NCBI RefSeq assembly: GCF_902686445.1
Contig: NC_062219.1
Coordinates: 142,272,057-142,336,056 of the forward strand
Reading direction: 5' to 3'
DNA: 64,000 bases
DNA from: Sciurus carolinensis
Taxonomy: Eukaryota; Chordata; Mammalia; Rodentia; Sciuridae
Position 1 is the first letter of the stretch. The number at the start of each line of letters is the position of its first letter. The notes beneath the pieces were generated by a model. That model was not told the origin of the DNA. It ran no database searches and saw only the letters and a program-made list of their open reading frames with translations. The translations under genes were made by a program, and so were the position numbers. Shown here in pieces: positions 1-12,309 of the stretch.

Positions 1-1170
1 ATCACAGACAAGTGAAAAGATTGAGGAATACCTTTGAGAACCCATTTGGGACAGGAAAGCATGAATTTCAGTGGCCCAAGTTGTGATTTTTCTTCAGCAC
101 TGCTCAGCTGTTAAGAACAAGTGGATTTGCCACCATCTGGCTTTGTATGACAGGTCCTTCTGAAGAGTAGGGTCATTTAGAGATTGCTGGGGATTGGCCC
201 TGGGATTTGGGCTGGCTAGTAAGAAGAATCAACATAAGGCACTGGTGAACTGGGTGAATGGGAGAGGGGTAGGGATTGAAAATGAGTGCAATGTATGATT
301 GGTAGAATAGGAAGCTTGAGGGGGAGGGAAACAAGGACTCCAGAGGGAAAACAGTTCTGAGAAGAGGTGTAAATAGAGCCATAGAAGTGGGGAGGTTGAG
401 AATGGTGACTTATTCTCGGGTCCTGTGTGAATCATAGCCACTGCATGACAAATGAGCATATGAGGAATGGCCACTGATACTTTCACAGGATGGCTAGAGT
501 TGGGTTGGAGATGACCATAAACTGGGGGCCAGGTCAGGGTCTTGGAAGACTGACCTCAAGTTTTGGGATGTTAGCTGGCTCTTAAAGGAGTTTACTGAAA
601 GTGTAAGAGGAGTTGGAGAAGCTGCTGGGTTGCTCACATTGGGCAGCTCTGCAGGCGTGTACAGGCATGAATTCTACTGAACTCTAAAAATAACATTTTA
701 TGGAGAACTGGGGGCGGGGAGTTGGTGACAGCAAAAGCTTCACTGAGGATCTTGAAGGGAGGAGTAGGAGCTTTCCAGGTAGAGGGGGTGAGGATTTCAG
801 AGAGAAGGAAGTGTGTGTGTGAAGGCAGTCACTGAGGACCCTTGTTTGGAGAACTAGATAGGTGCTTATTCCTGGAATAGAGAGTGCAAATGGGGACACT
901 AGTTTGAGGCTAGAGAAGTATGAAAGATCTGGGTCACAAGAGACCTTGTATGCAACGGCAAAGGCTTTGAAGTTCAAGCCATATAGAGTATTGCAGTATT
1001 TTAAGTTGCAATATTTTAAACTGATTCACTTTTTTAACATGTGGAGTAACTACTCTTTCAGGCACCTGGACTGGGTGCAAGTGGCTTAGCTTCTGCTACC
1101 TGCAGTGAGGATACATTGGAGGCACGATGGAAACAGGATGTCTCTTAAGTAGTTCAAGCAAGAAAAACAA
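1..1170 (-). mobile_element. Ancient L2-like repeat sequence
   Basis: Words such as GGTCACAAGAGACCTTGTATG near 930 resemble the reversed L2 3' region. There is no reading frame with recognisable similarity. Much of the stretch is too diverged to place. Confidence 0.35.
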
Positions 1171-1463
1171 CTAGTAGCTGTTGAGGGCTATGCCATGCGG
1201 ACTACGCTAAGATGGCGCCTGGCTGCCAGCCAGAAGTTGTTTTGATCACATCGGCGGTGAGGAAGTCGGTTAACATAGACCCACTCAGGCGCTTTATCAT
1301 TGGCCGTATTCAAGTGAGTCCACACACAACGCGTGCGCACATGTGTTCCCGAGTGCTCCTGCTTGTTCCTGCTCGTTTTGACCTTTGCCGTGATTGGGCA
1401 ACTGGCTCCTGGCCTGATCTTCGCTTAACTGGCGTGGCCCTACCCTCTGCCTCCTGGGGGGGA

Positions 1464-1469
1464 ATATAA
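1464..1469 (+). promoter_or_regulatory. TATA box of the solo LTR
   Basis: GGAATATAAGCGGGCAG has a TATA-like core placed mid-LTR, as in ERVK promoters. Current activity is unknown. Confidence 0.5.
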
Positions 1470-1473
1470 GCGG

Positions 1474-1545
1474 GCAGTAGGCAGAAAGCAGTAAGCAGTA
1501 GGCAGAAGGCAGAAGGCAGATGGCAGATGGCAGATCGCAGAGCGG
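1474..1545 (+). repeat. GCAG-based tandem repeat inside the LTR
   Basis: About ten imperfect 7-bp units of the form GGCAGAA, GGCAGAT or AGCAGTA directly after the TATA box, in the expected transcribed R/U5 part of the LTR. Confidence 0.75.
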
Positions 1546-2319
1546 AGGACTAAGAACACACCTCTAGGTCGCAGATCACAGATCGCAGTACACGGGACGC
1601 ACCACTAAGAAGCACCACTGATAGTACCTTTAGCACGCACCTCTAGCATGCACCTTTAGTTCGCAGGATGCAGGACACACCTCTAAGAAGAAGCAGCAGA
1701 ACTCTAAGAAGAAATAGATCTCTGAAAGTGTAGCAAGCCTCTTTCTCTAAAACTCCCTCTCAAAGCCTCTCTTCCTCTAAAATCAAGCAAGCGCTGTTCC
1801 TCTATAAGCTAGAGAATAAGCAAGCAAGCAAGGAAGCAGCTCAGGAATAGATGTAGTTTATTTCCAGTCCACCTCCGATAAATACCTGTGAAATTGTTGC
1901 TGCAGGTGGTAACAAATATCCGCGGGATAGTTGCTGCGGGCGGTGACAAGTAGCAAACTGCAAGGGGAATAACCATGGGGAGTTTGAGGATGAAGACTGA
2001 GTAGGACTGAGATTGAATGGTGAGGGCAGGTGAAGGAGAGAAAGCAGCAGAGGAAGATTCCAGCATGTACGTCTGAGGTTGGGAACATTGACCCATGCCC
2101 GTAGAAGGAGCAGGTGTGAGATGGGGTCTAGGGAAATGGAAGGTGGGAGTCCAGTTTGGGGCATACATACTTGATTTTGAGGTGCTTCTTGGCAATTAGG
2201 TAGACAGGCTGAAGGGTATGAGTTGGCACAGACTTGTATGTGGATGCGGTTGAAGCAATACACAAAAATAGGGTCCCTTACCATGCCTGCGAAAGGTGGA
2301 AGAAGAGACCCAAGGAGTG

Positions 2320-2912
2320 ACTCTGCTGTGGTGGCAATGTTTTCTTCCCCTCTGAAGTGTATGTGTTGTAAACTTAATCCCAAATGGGTGGGGATGGGTG
2401 GCGGGGTCTTTTGGGGAGGTGTCCAGGTCACAAGGACTCTACCCTCATGAATTAATGCCTCTCTACAAGGGGCTGCAGGAGTGGATTTGCTCTCTTCTGC
2501 CATGTGAGGACATTGTTCCTCTCCAGAGGGCACAGCGAAGAAGAATTACTTTTTTTTTTAAACCCAGTTAGGGATTTTTAACCCAATCCTGGGGATTGAA
2601 CCCAAGGACCCTCTAAAATTGAACCAAATACCCATTCCTTTAAAAAAATTATTTGGAATCAAGGTCTTGCTAAGTTACCTAGTCTGGCCTTAAACTTAAC
2701 ATTCCTCCTGCCTCTGCCTTCTAAGTAGCTGGGATTACAGGCGTGTGCCGTGGTGGCTGGCAGGAGGCACCATCTTGAAACCAGACATGGAATCTGCCAG
2801 TACCTTGGCTTAACACTTCCTATCCTCCAGAACTGTGAGAATCAAGTTTCTGTTCTTCATAAATTACCCAGTCTCAAGTATTCTGTAATAGTAGCACAAG
2901 CAGTCTAAGGTC
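2320..2912 (+). mobile_element. MaLR (MST/MLT1-like) LTR split by a SINE
   Basis: Left part: ACCCTCATGAATTAATGCC and TCTTCTGCCATGTGAGGACA. Right part after the SINE: CCTCCAGAACTGTGAGAATC and AATTACCCAGTCTCAAGTA. Together they make one LTR interrupted at about 2550-2757. Confidence 0.65.
2551..2757 (-). mobile_element. Dimeric B1/ID-type SINE, reversed, diverged
   Basis: GGGGATTGAACCCAAGGACC is the ID part and GTAGCTGGGATTACAGGCGTG the 7SL part. The middle is more diverged than in other copies. Confidence 0.75.
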
Positions 2913-4599
2913 GCTAAAAAATACCAATGTTTGAGAGACTGATAAAAGAAAGAAATTCATTAGGGACTGTTAAAAGAAATGTACCAATAGTAATGTACCA
3001 ATAGAAGAGTAATGCACTAGAAGTAAAATGAAGAAAGAACTTTAAGAGCAAGTATTCAATGATGTTGCTCAGATCCAACTATTAAAATTGTGGTAATGGT
3101 AAATTACTATAGTAGTCCCTGCAAAAGGTGATATGAATCTGTACAAGGCTGGTGGTATGGTGGAGACACATTAAAGAGATTTTTGATGGGAGTCCATGTG
3201 ACAGGATATGGTGATTGATGAGTGTGGGAGGTGAGGGACAGGGATGAGTCAATGTGCATCACTGGTGGACCACAGGGCAGAATATGTTTGACAGGACAGT
3301 TTGGAGATAAACCCAGTTGCATGTAGAGCAGTGGAGTTGACCAATCTGGATCTCAGGATAAAGATCAGGAGAAAAGGGATTCTGTCCAAACTTGGGAGTT
3401 GGCAATTATTTAACCTGTTTGTTTCCTGTTCTCCAAATTAGAATGATAATATCTATCTTATAGGGATGATATTTAAAAAATACCCATTAAGCATTTCAAT
3501 ATATAGGAAGCAACCAGTAATTTAACCACTGTCTTCCTTTTTCCTATTCACCTTTGTATCTGTAGAAGCTTTCTTAATGACACCTTAGCCCAGGAGTTTC
3601 TGAGCTCATTGGAAAATGTCAGTTGAAAGTTGGAGTCACAAAAACGTGCACATTCATCCTACATGAATGGTAAGACCGAGGCTTTTTTCTTTTTTCACAG
3701 AATAAAAACCCACTAGAGTTGTATCTCTTCTTTGCAAAAAGCCAGACATAATTCTGTGACTAATGGTGGTGTTCTTCCAAAATTGGAACAAGAATAGGAA
3801 CTTGCAGAGCAAAGATTTTTACTATTTTTATCATCCATGGTACTAGAGTTCTATTTTATAATACTGCTAATAATACTGCTAATATAGTACCAAGTTTTAC
3901 AGTATTATAGCACATGTATTTTATAGTTAATCATTGTAAAGTAGGTGTGTATTTGCAGCTGCCTCACTGTGTGCCTAGGATGGGTAGGATCTTTAGCAAC
4001 TTACCTTTATCAGTTTTTCCCAAAGTATTGAACTGAGTTTTCCTAGAAATAGCAACCCTCATTTCACATGCATTATTTCACTGTAATATTTAATTATATA
4101 ATTATGACGTCAGAGACATTTGGAATAAACAGGGGTGGGAACAATTTTGGTTAAACATAGAAGTCATTTGGTGAGAACAGAACCGTGTGAGCATACGAGA
4201 CCTTAATCCTGCCTTTGACTAGGCACCCCATTCTGGCAGGGACTGGACATCTTACATCTGAGCCAATGGACACCTGAGCCTGGAATCCATTTCCCCTTAT
4301 GTGATGTGTTCACACCTGTCCGTGTCTGTTCCCCGCCTCCTTCCCTTCTGGTGTGTGAGAACAGACCCCTCTGCCTATCTGAAATGAATCTCTCCTGTGC
4401 TTTGGATCTCATCTCCCCCCAACTTTTCAGCAATTGACACCATCGGTGATTTCTTCTCCTATATCCAGTCACTCCCTGACGGTTGGATAGTTCTCTTCAA
4501 CACTTCAGTATATTCATTAAACATATTCTATTTTGAGAGAATGAAGGAAAGGCCTCCTTTTCTCCCCTCTCCATTTCATGCCAGACCCCCCAAATAGTA

Positions 4600-5780
4600 A
4601 TATCTGTGACTCCTCAACACTGAATCTGAAGGACATTTTCTAGTCCTCAGCTTTGCCTGACCATTCGTTATGGTTGCTCATTCCTTCCTTGAAATGTTCT
4701 TTTCCTTGGTTTTTGTGACACTCAATTCTCCTGGCTTTGCTGATTTTATTCCTGTCCATCTGGTCATACCTCCACCTCATGCTTATCTTACAACTAAGTG
4801 TCAGAATTTTCTGAGCCTAAATTCTAGCCTTTCCTCCTTCTGTGCTGTCCCCTCAGGCCATTCTATTTGTGACTTCGGCTATCATCTCTTCACCAGTGGG
4901 GCCCACATTTCTCTCTTGAGCCAACTGTCTTCTCAGTATCTCAGCTGTCTTAAATGCTGATCAAGTTCAGCATCTGCAAGGTCAAATTGGTGACCCTGCA
5001 AACCTGGTGTTCTTCCAGTGTCCTTACGTAATTGCATAACTCAGCAGCCTAGGTATCATCCTTGACATCTCCCTGTGTGGTGTCCTGTGTCCAGCACATT
5101 ATCAGGCCTTGTTGATTTACTTCTGAAATAGCTCTTGAAATCATATACTTTTCTCCATTTTCTTATTACTCTCTGCCAGTGATGTAGTGTAGGAGTTTTA
5201 TACATATTTTGGTGTACATATTTTGGGGTTTTGTCAGGATTACATGAGCCAGTACATTTAGAGTGCCAAGTATTCCCAGCCATTCTGTGCTCACTGTTGA
5301 CTATGGCAACTGTGGCTGTCTCAAATCATTGTAGTCCATCTTCAGTCTTTTCTTCTTGTCACCAGGATGACTCTTTTGAAACTCAAATTTGTTGTGTCCT
5401 TGCTTATAGCATGTGAATGGTTTCCCACTTGTGTTAGAAAAAAGGTTGGGCATCTTATCATGCCCCGTGACTCGCTGCATGTACATACTGCCAGCCTCTC
5501 CTGCATCAGCTCACATCCACTGTGCACATTTACAGCTGAGTCATCTGTTATAAATATGTGGTCCTCATTCCGACACTCACCCTCCATCACTGGGTCCTTC
5601 TGCTGGCTGAGAACACTCTCCTCCCTCTCCTTATCTCCTAGTCATTCCTCAGACTTCCACTCACAAATCACTGTCTGAGGAGGCTTTCTCGAACACCCCA
5701 CCCACCCTTTCCAACCAGTTCCTCTGTTACATGTCCTCATGGAATAGTCTTCCTCTCCTTCAGCAGCCTGATCCCAGACA
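4600..5780 (+). mobile_element. L2 LINE fragment
   Basis: CCTAGGTATCATCCTTGACATCTCCC and the later CAGCCTCTCCTGCATCAGCTC and GAGGAGGCTTTCTCGAACACC segments follow the L2 reading-frame end and UTR. Reading frames are broken. Confidence 0.45.
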
Positions 5781-6227
5781 AGGGTTAGACATTTGCTGAT
5801 GGGTTTATGCAATTAAAGGCTATTGTCCCCACTATGTCAAATCAATCACTATTTCAATAATAGATAGCACTTACACTAAGCAACATAATAATCCGCAAGC
5901 TGCCTGTTTTCCATCTTCCTGTTGGAATCTGAGAATCTAAAATCAAAGGCTTGATTTTCACCAGCATCTCCTGGAAATGACTGCCATTTTGTTTTTCAAC
6001 AAACACAAAAGGGTATGATAATGAGATGCTTATTTTGAAAACCTCTCATCCTTTCTGCATCTTCTGGTTTACTTTACTCCTTACCTCTTTGATCAAGGTC
6101 AAGGGATCCTGTCTGATGTCAAAGCAGCAAACTTTGACCACAAGGTGGCGACAGTTTTCAAGAGTTGCCAGGTCTGTACATTTCCTATGCTGGTCCAGTG
6201 TGAGGAGTATGCACTTCTAAACAGTGC

Positions 6228-6328
6228 AGATGGGGTGCATGAGTAGTCCCAGTGGCTGGGGAGGCTATAGCAGGAGGATCACAAGTTCAAGGCCAGCCTC
6301 AGCAACTTAGCAAGGCCCTGTATACCTT
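6228..6328 (+). mobile_element. B1-like SINE half
   Basis: GTCCCAGTGGCTGGGGAGGC...GGCCAGCCTCAGCAACTTAG without the ID half. Confidence 0.7.
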
Positions 6329-6729
6329 CTATCAAAGTAGAACAATTAAGTGAAGAGGAACCAGAACTGTTCTGACCACATATCAGTGTCTTTTGTCCCC
6401 ATCTAAAGCTGAGGTAAGTCAGGTGACACTTTATAATCCTGACTTCCACTCCTGAGGGGTTGAGGTCTGAGAAACAGAAGTGCTCCTAAATAGCACTTGA
6501 ACTTCAGCTCCTAGTGCAGGGCGCCAGGAACTAGACAATTTCAGGAAATGAAAGGTGAACGGGTGATCCACCCACACGCCCACACGCCTGCTTGTGAGAG
6601 CATTGTGGAAACACTCAGGCTTCGTGTTGAGCAGCGCCTTCAGTTTGCAAAAAAAAAAAATTTCATGTATTGTCTCCATCCAAACCTGCAGCTTCGTGGT
6701 GGATAAGGAAAGAGGGAAAGTACCATCCT

Positions 6730-6805
6730 CTACAGGTAAGGAACTTGAGGTTCCAAGAGGTAAAGTAACTTGACCTTGTTCACAGTCACGGCCAGACCCT
6801 GGGCT
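6730..6805 (+). mobile_element. MIR fragment
   Basis: CAGGTAAGGAACTTGAGGTTCC...AAGTAACTTGACC and CCAGACCCTGGGCTTC fit the MIR core. Confidence 0.55.
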
Positions 6806-6849
6806 TCTGCCTTGTTGCTTAGAGAAGGGAAAAACATTTTCTTTTTTAT

Positions 6850-7970
6850 TGGAGGCTTCCCAGTCACTTCATATCATTCAGCACAAAGGAAAACAAATAC
6901 ATATTCAAATGCAAACACAAGATGAAGCCATATTTCTACGCGCATACATGGCAGGATACACTACTGGAGAGAGTTGCGTGTTGATTTTGTTTTGTTTCAC
7001 CCCCAGTCTGTAAACAGAGGAAACAGCCTCTGTGTCCTCCAGCGGGTCTTTGCTTCACTCCACAGGGACTCGACAGGTTCGGGCTCACGGGGGTTCTAAA
7101 TCTGAACTGTCCAGCAGGGGGAAGGACTTGCAGAGGGCTGGGAGAGAAGAGGCATTTAGAGAGACTGAAGCAGTGAACGGTGGGCTGTGGGCTTGGATTC
7201 TCGGGTTGATAGCAGGAACCTGCACCCTGCTCACGTGGCACTGGAAGGTGGCAGGTCTCTGGTGGGGCCCAAGCGCTAACTTCCACCTTGGGAGATGCAA
7301 TGGGCCTGGGAGTTTTGCTGTGAGGAGGAAGCTCAGCTCCAAGTGACTCTCCGGGAACCGAATGGTGGCCCTCACGGCGGCATCCCTGGTGGCCCAAGAA
7401 CAAAGACTTTCACTGAGTTTTTTGGGCTGTGTAGGATCCTTTCAGCTCCATCTTTGAAGAAATGACTAACATCAAATGTCTCATCAACCCTGTGCGGTAG
7501 ACTCAGACTCACATTTAATTTGATTCAGAAACCAAACAAGATACATACCAAATCTTGCTCTGAATGTTTTCAAGTTAATTCTTGTGCATTAATGATTACA
7601 TGTAAAAACAAGCCCTTAGTGATCCTCGCAGAGCAGAAAGTGAAACAGAAAGAAGTCCAGGACCCAGCCAGCTTCCTCCTACCCCACTCCACTAGTCCCT
7701 GGCGTTGCGGGCCACCTCTTCCGTGCAGCCTTCCTTGCACCCCTGTGAACCTGTGGCCTCCTGTTGGGACCTCTAGGAAACCACTTTCCATTTCTCTCTC
7801 CTGCCAAACCCATGTTCTCAACATAGAGTCCCCCAGGGGCTCGCCAACTGCAGGGGCCTGGCCCTTGTTTTGGTTCACTGAGGCAGCATCCTGGGATGTC
7901 AGAGCTGAGAGGCTGTGTTTCCAACACATCTCCCTACTGGTGATGACTACCTTTCTTTACCTCCTGTGCT
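6850..7970. other. Non-repetitive intergenic stretch, no gene supported
   Basis: Several overlapping open frames of up to about 155 codons occur on both strands, none with recognisable protein similarity or paired splice sites. GC content is somewhat higher than around it. Confidence 0.5.
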
Positions 7971-7977
7971 GACTGAC

Positions 7978-8370
7978 GTGAACAGTGTCCCTCCACAACA
8001 AGGATCTACAGGAACTGTAACATGGATGCAACCTCAATTGCAAGCAGAATCTTTGCAGATGTGATCACATTAAGATGAGGGCATATTGACAAGTGTCCTT
8101 ATCAGAAGAGGGAACATCAAACTCAGGGACCCAGAGCAGCAGCACCACGTGAAGGCAGAGGCAGAGGTTGGGGTGATGTGGCCAGGAGCTGAAGAACCAC
8201 CGGATTCCAGGAGGAGGCCTGGAACCCATTCCCACCCTGAGCCTCCAAGAGGAATGGGGCCTTCTGACACCCGACTCTGAGCTGTGTCTCCAGCCTGTAG
8301 AGGATACAGTGTGTGGCACTGAGCCACCAAGTTTGTGGCACTTCGTCATTGAAGCCCTAGGACATAAAAT
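7978..8370 (+). mobile_element. MLT1-type MaLR LTR
   Basis: TTTGCAGATGTGATCACATTAAG, AGTGTCCTTATCAGAAGAGG, GAGGCCTGGAACCC and CCACCAAGTTTGTGGCACTT follow the MLT1 order. Confidence 0.75.
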
Positions 8371-8689
8371 ATCCCTCATTTTTTTCTGACTTCTACTGTT
8401 TATTTCCCCTTTTCCTCTAGAGCAAGTTACGCTTCCTATTTAAATCATTTTAATGACATGGTGGACACGTGTCAGTTCTTTTGGCAGACCAGTGGACTAT
8501 CTCTCTGGGGACATTTTCTACCTCGTCTCGAAGAGGAGCCTATGTCTCAGTAAAAGTGAGAAAATCCCAGACCTTTGTTTTCCATACCTGCAGTTCAGTA
8601 ACTGGGCAAGCATATGTCACCTGTCACAATTTACATATCCCACAGCAATGTCCAAAGCTACTCTTTTCCTTGAATCACAATAAAAAGTA

Positions 8690-9470
8690 GATATGAATAT
8701 TTTTAATATTTGCCTGTCTGATCTGTAGAATAACTCACTCTAAATTTTTTTCTTTTTTTGGTACCAGTGATTGAATCCAGGGGTGCTTTACAACTGAGCC
8801 ATATTCCCAAAACTTTTTATTTTTTATTAGAGACAGTGTCTTGCTAAGTTGCTTAGAGCCTCACTAAGTTGCTGAGGCTGGCACTGAACTTGTGATCCTC
8901 CTGCCTCAGCCTCCCCAATCACTGGGATTACAGTTGTGCACCACCACACCCAACCACTCTAAATTTGATTTGTGTTTTCTTAAATAATTGCCCATCTTTT
9001 CATATATTTGTTGGCAATATGAATTTTTGGCTTCTGTGAGTTATCTTCACATTAATTTTCTAATTTTTCTTCTCTTCAATGAATAAGGAATACTTGTATA
9101 TTCCAGATATGAATCCTTTCTCTGCATTGATACTTTTCTGAAACTCTTTTGTCTATTAGTTTTGTTTATGGTATCGTTTTCCATAAAGCATTTTAAAAGG
9201 TTCTTTTAGAGTCAAATATTACTCACTGTTTATTAATTGCTCCTGGCTTTCCAATCTTGATTAAGAAGGTCTGTTTCACCCTATGACTGAATGCATAGCT
9301 ACCTAGGTTTTCTATATGGAATGCAGGCTTTTATTTTTATTTTCATATTTAAGTTTTTCATTCATTTTGAGTTTATTTTTATATTTGAATTTGTATTCTT
9401 TCACATTCACCTATAACAGATAACTGAGACTTTTATTTTAGGTGGGGGTAATTTTCCTGTCGTTTCAGTC
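8690..9470 (-). mobile_element. L1 fragment (ORF2 3' part), reversed, interrupted by a SINE
   Basis: AATTGCCCATCTTTTCATATATTTG, TATTCCAGATATGAATCCTTTCTC and TTCATTCATTTTGAGTTTATTTTTATATTTG are the reverse complement of the region encoding the C-terminal part of L1 ORF2. Confidence 0.65.
8748..8954 (-). mobile_element. Dimeric B1/ID-type SINE, reversed
   Basis: ID half then 7SL half as read on the plus strand. CACTCTAAATTT flanks both ends (8736-8747 and 8955-8966), a perfect 12-bp duplication. Confidence 0.9.
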
Positions 9471-10640
9471 CCTGCACAGAAGACTACATTTCTTGCCTCT
9501 TTCCTGGGCCAGTGTGTGGAAATTGCTAGGCCTTCTTTCATAAGTGGAGGTGAGAGATGCCTACCAGGGTGTGGTTCCAGTTCCTGTGCCTCCTGGAGTT
9601 TGGAGGTGGCATCTCCTGTCCGTGTGGGATCTTAATACTCCATACCCCAGGGCCTTTGTCAGTCCCCCAACCTCGGTGGGCCCCCGTGCCCTCTTATGGC
9701 CTTGGTTTGGCCTGTGCCTGCGTGCCCGGCTCCTCACCATCTCCCTCCTCTTTTGTTTAGCTCGGTCATGAATACGCTGGCTCCTGCACCCCCGAGGCTC
9801 CTGCACCGCGGTGGCTCCAGCCGTCCTGGGTTGCCGTAGGAGGGAAGGCCTATCTGCATCACCGTAGTCTGGTGTCACCTGGAGAGCTCCCCGACAATGG
9901 GCATGTATTTCTGCACACTGGAAAGCAAATATACAGCCCCACCGGGCCCTGCGTGAAGTGGGTGCCCCGACCCGTCACCCCCAGGTGCTCTGCTGCCGTC
10001 AGGTGCTGCTCAGCACTGCCAGTTCCCATTAAATGTCAAACCCCGTTCCAGTTACGTTAGCCAACCTCCTGCCCAAGGGACTCCTAATCTTCAGGGTAGT
10101 TGCTTTTTGAACTGGAACAAAAGTAGGTAGTGCAGATTCCTAAGTGCTGCAGTTAACCCTATGAGGCACGCCTGGGTGAGATTAACGTGCGTGACAGATG
10201 TCGCGCCGGAAACTGGGCCAAGCCACCAAAACTGAGGCCCTGCCGCCGTTCACATCACATCGAGTTGGCTGTTTGCTGTTTTCCTCCTTCTTCTCTCTTG
10301 CTCTCTATTTGTGTGTTTATAAAATTTACTTAGATTCAAATCAAAGAATTGCTTTGCATTTTTCAAGGAGAGAGTTGTATTTTTTTTTTTTTTTTTTAAA
10401 GAATAACATTTTCTGAGCCAGAAGGCAAGTCTCAGGAAGCTAGATAATGTGTAAATTGGTTAAAATGTAAAATGTGACTATAAATTCATCCTTCCTTAGG
10501 GGACACATTATGCAGCAAATTTTATTTATTGTTTAGTCATATGAATTTCCTGTTGTTAGCTGTTTGTAGAAAAAATACCTATTTCTAAAGGTAGTCCAGA
10601 CACATCTGGAAATCCTTCAAATTTTGAAAAAATGTCACAT
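9471..10640. other. Intergenic stretch, no gene supported
   Basis: 9540-10070 is GC-richer than its surroundings, with open frames of about 60-105 codons on both strands, none recognisable. 10380-10400 is a T run. No named repeat seen. Confidence 0.4.
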
Positions 10641-10649
10641 CAAATGGTC

Positions 10650-10802
10650 TGCTTTGGGCTATGGTTGTGGCTTAGTGGTAGAACTCTTGCTGAGCATGTG
10701 TGAGGCACTGAGTTCAATCCTCAGCACACATAAAATTAAATAAATAAAATAAAGATATTGGGTCTATCTACAACTAAACATAAAAAACAAATAAAAACAG
10801 TA
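10650..10802 (+). mobile_element. ID element
   Basis: GGGCTATGGTTGTGGCTTAGTGG and GCTGAGCATGTGTGAGGCACTG, then an A-rich TAAATAAATAAAATAAAG tail. Confidence 0.85.
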
Positions 10803-10834
10803 AAGAAGAAATTAAAAAAATTTTTTTTAAAGTT

Positions 10835-11018
10835 CTGCTTTCCCGGGTGCTTAACCACTGACCCACATCCCCAGCCCTATTTTGTATTTTATTTAGAGAC
10901 AGGGTCTCACTGAGTTGCTTAGCACTTAACTTTTGCTGAGGCTGGCTTTGAACTTGTGATACTCCTGCCTCAGGCTCCCGATCCACTGGGATTAAAGGTG
11001 TGCGCCACTGCACCCAGC
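10835..11018 (-). mobile_element. Dimeric B1/ID-type SINE, reversed
   Basis: TTAACCACTGACCCACATCCCC (ID part) and CCTCCTGCCT-like 7SL part ending GTGTGCGCCACTGCACC. The ID half is truncated. Confidence 0.8.
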
Positions 11019-11025
11019 TAGAGTT

Positions 11026-11114
11026 TTACCCCACCCCACCGTGCTGGGGATTGAACCCAGAGCCTTGTGCTTTCATGCCAAGCACTCTACCAACTGAGCT
11101 ATATCCCCAGCCCT
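11026..11114 (-). mobile_element. ID element, reversed
   Basis: GTGCTGGGGATTGAACCCAGAG and CTACCAACTGAGCTATATCCCC are the ID consensus reversed. TAGAGTT lies on both sides (11019-11025 and 11115-11121). Confidence 0.88.
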
Positions 11115-11119
11115 TAGAG

Positions 11120-12260
11120 TTCCACCTTTTGAAAAAGTAGGAATAGGTACTGCAGACCAACTTGCTTGCTTAAGATAACTAGTAAAGCTAGATAAAGTGT
11201 AATAAAGTTTTAAAATAATTAAGATAGTGCCCCTGGTCGAGGCACCTGGTGGGAGGGGCAGAAAGAAAGAGTGAGGATGAAGAGTGGGTTCAACCACCTG
11301 GAAAGAGACTGATCACTGGGGCTCAAGGTTTATCTCAAGGCCGAGATTCTCAGAATCAGGCAAGGTGGTGGGCAGGGGCTTTATAGTGCTTCTACTTGGA
11401 GGGCAAAGATGATAATTCCCTTCCTGCCCCTTGATACATCCCTAGCCCAGGCCCTAAGATACCAGAAGTGGCACTTAGGACCTCAGCAGTTGAATTTAAT
11501 AAGCTAGTACAGTCCCGCCCAGCCCAGCCATGCCTGGCTCACAAGCAAAGTATTTCCCCTCTTCTCTCTCCCTGCGAGTCATCCCCACAAGTTTAAAGCA
11601 GGAAAGGGGCTTCACGGGAACTGGAAGGCCCCCTGTGCTTCTGACTTTCCAGGGCTTTTAGGGGCCATGATGGTGATTAGCCCGGAAGAAAGAGTAGGAT
11701 AGTCAGAATGACCAGAGAGGGAAAGAAACGAAGAACTAAAAAGGTCAGGAGGACTTACAGGCCACCGTCTGACAGAGATCAAGAGAGCGAACATAGTACT
11801 GGGGCTACTTTTGTCCTGGGAAACATTTTCAGATCTTGAAAGGGCATCTGAAAGATTGAACTGTACTTTTCAAAACCCTCTGGGGCTAGAAAGAAAAAGC
11901 GTGATCCAGGACCTGCCAGGATAGGAGGTATTGGGAGTACCCCACAATTTTGGACCCCTGAAGAGTTGCCCCTTAAAGCAAGGGTGGACTAGAACTAAAT
12001 TAACCTCCATGTGGACCACAGCCGCTCTTCAAGTGATTCAACAAGCCTAAAAATCTAAAATTCCAAATTCAAATCTAAATTGGAATGGGACAAATCTGGG
12101 TGTCAACAGTGTCCCCGGGGTTATGGCATACATAGGGAGAGTCCTCTCTTGGGGCAAGATGTATCATCTGAGGCCCCAAATCATTTCTACAAATAATATT
12201 TCAAAAACAAATATCTGGAATGCAATTAGAAAAAATAGCATGGTGCTACTTTAACCTTAA
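11120..12260. other. Intergenic stretch, no gene supported
   Basis: No repeat family, RNA gene or convincing reading frame recognised. Confidence 0.5.
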
Positions 12261-12263
12261 AAA

Positions 12264-12291
12264 GTGTGCGTGTGTGTGTGTGTGTGTGTGT
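12264..12291. repeat. (TG)n microsatellite
   Basis: About 13 TG units with one interruption. Confidence 0.9.
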
Positions 12292-12309
12292 TTATCTGTA
12301 TGTATGTGT

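Larger units (their letters stand above)
1179..1948 (+). mobile_element. ERVK-type solo LTR with 6-bp target duplication
   Basis: 770 bp starting TGTTGAGGG and ending GGTGACA (TG...CA). The hexamer AGTAGC lies directly on both sides (1173-1178 and 1949-1954). A 6-bp duplication is typical of class II (ERVK) elements, and the segment around 1212 (AAGATGGCGCCTGGCTGCC) resembles rodent LTRs of that class. No internal viral genes are present, so it is a solo LTR left by recombination. Confidence 0.82.

Noticed and set aside
1809..2533. Minus-strand frames of 230 and 128 codons
   Set aside because: They run across the end of the solo LTR into an adjoining MaLR LTR and show no protein family features, so they are chance frames.
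6936..7975. Overlapping frames of about 100-155 codons on both strands
   Set aside because: No recognisable domain, no consistent splice sites, and frames open on both strands at once, as expected from locally raised GC content.
11036..11116. tRNA-like sequence with box A and B type words
   Set aside because: It is an ID retroelement derived from tRNA: it has the SINE A-rich context and target duplication and does not fold as an intact tRNA gene. The same holds for the copies at 10650 and 58601.
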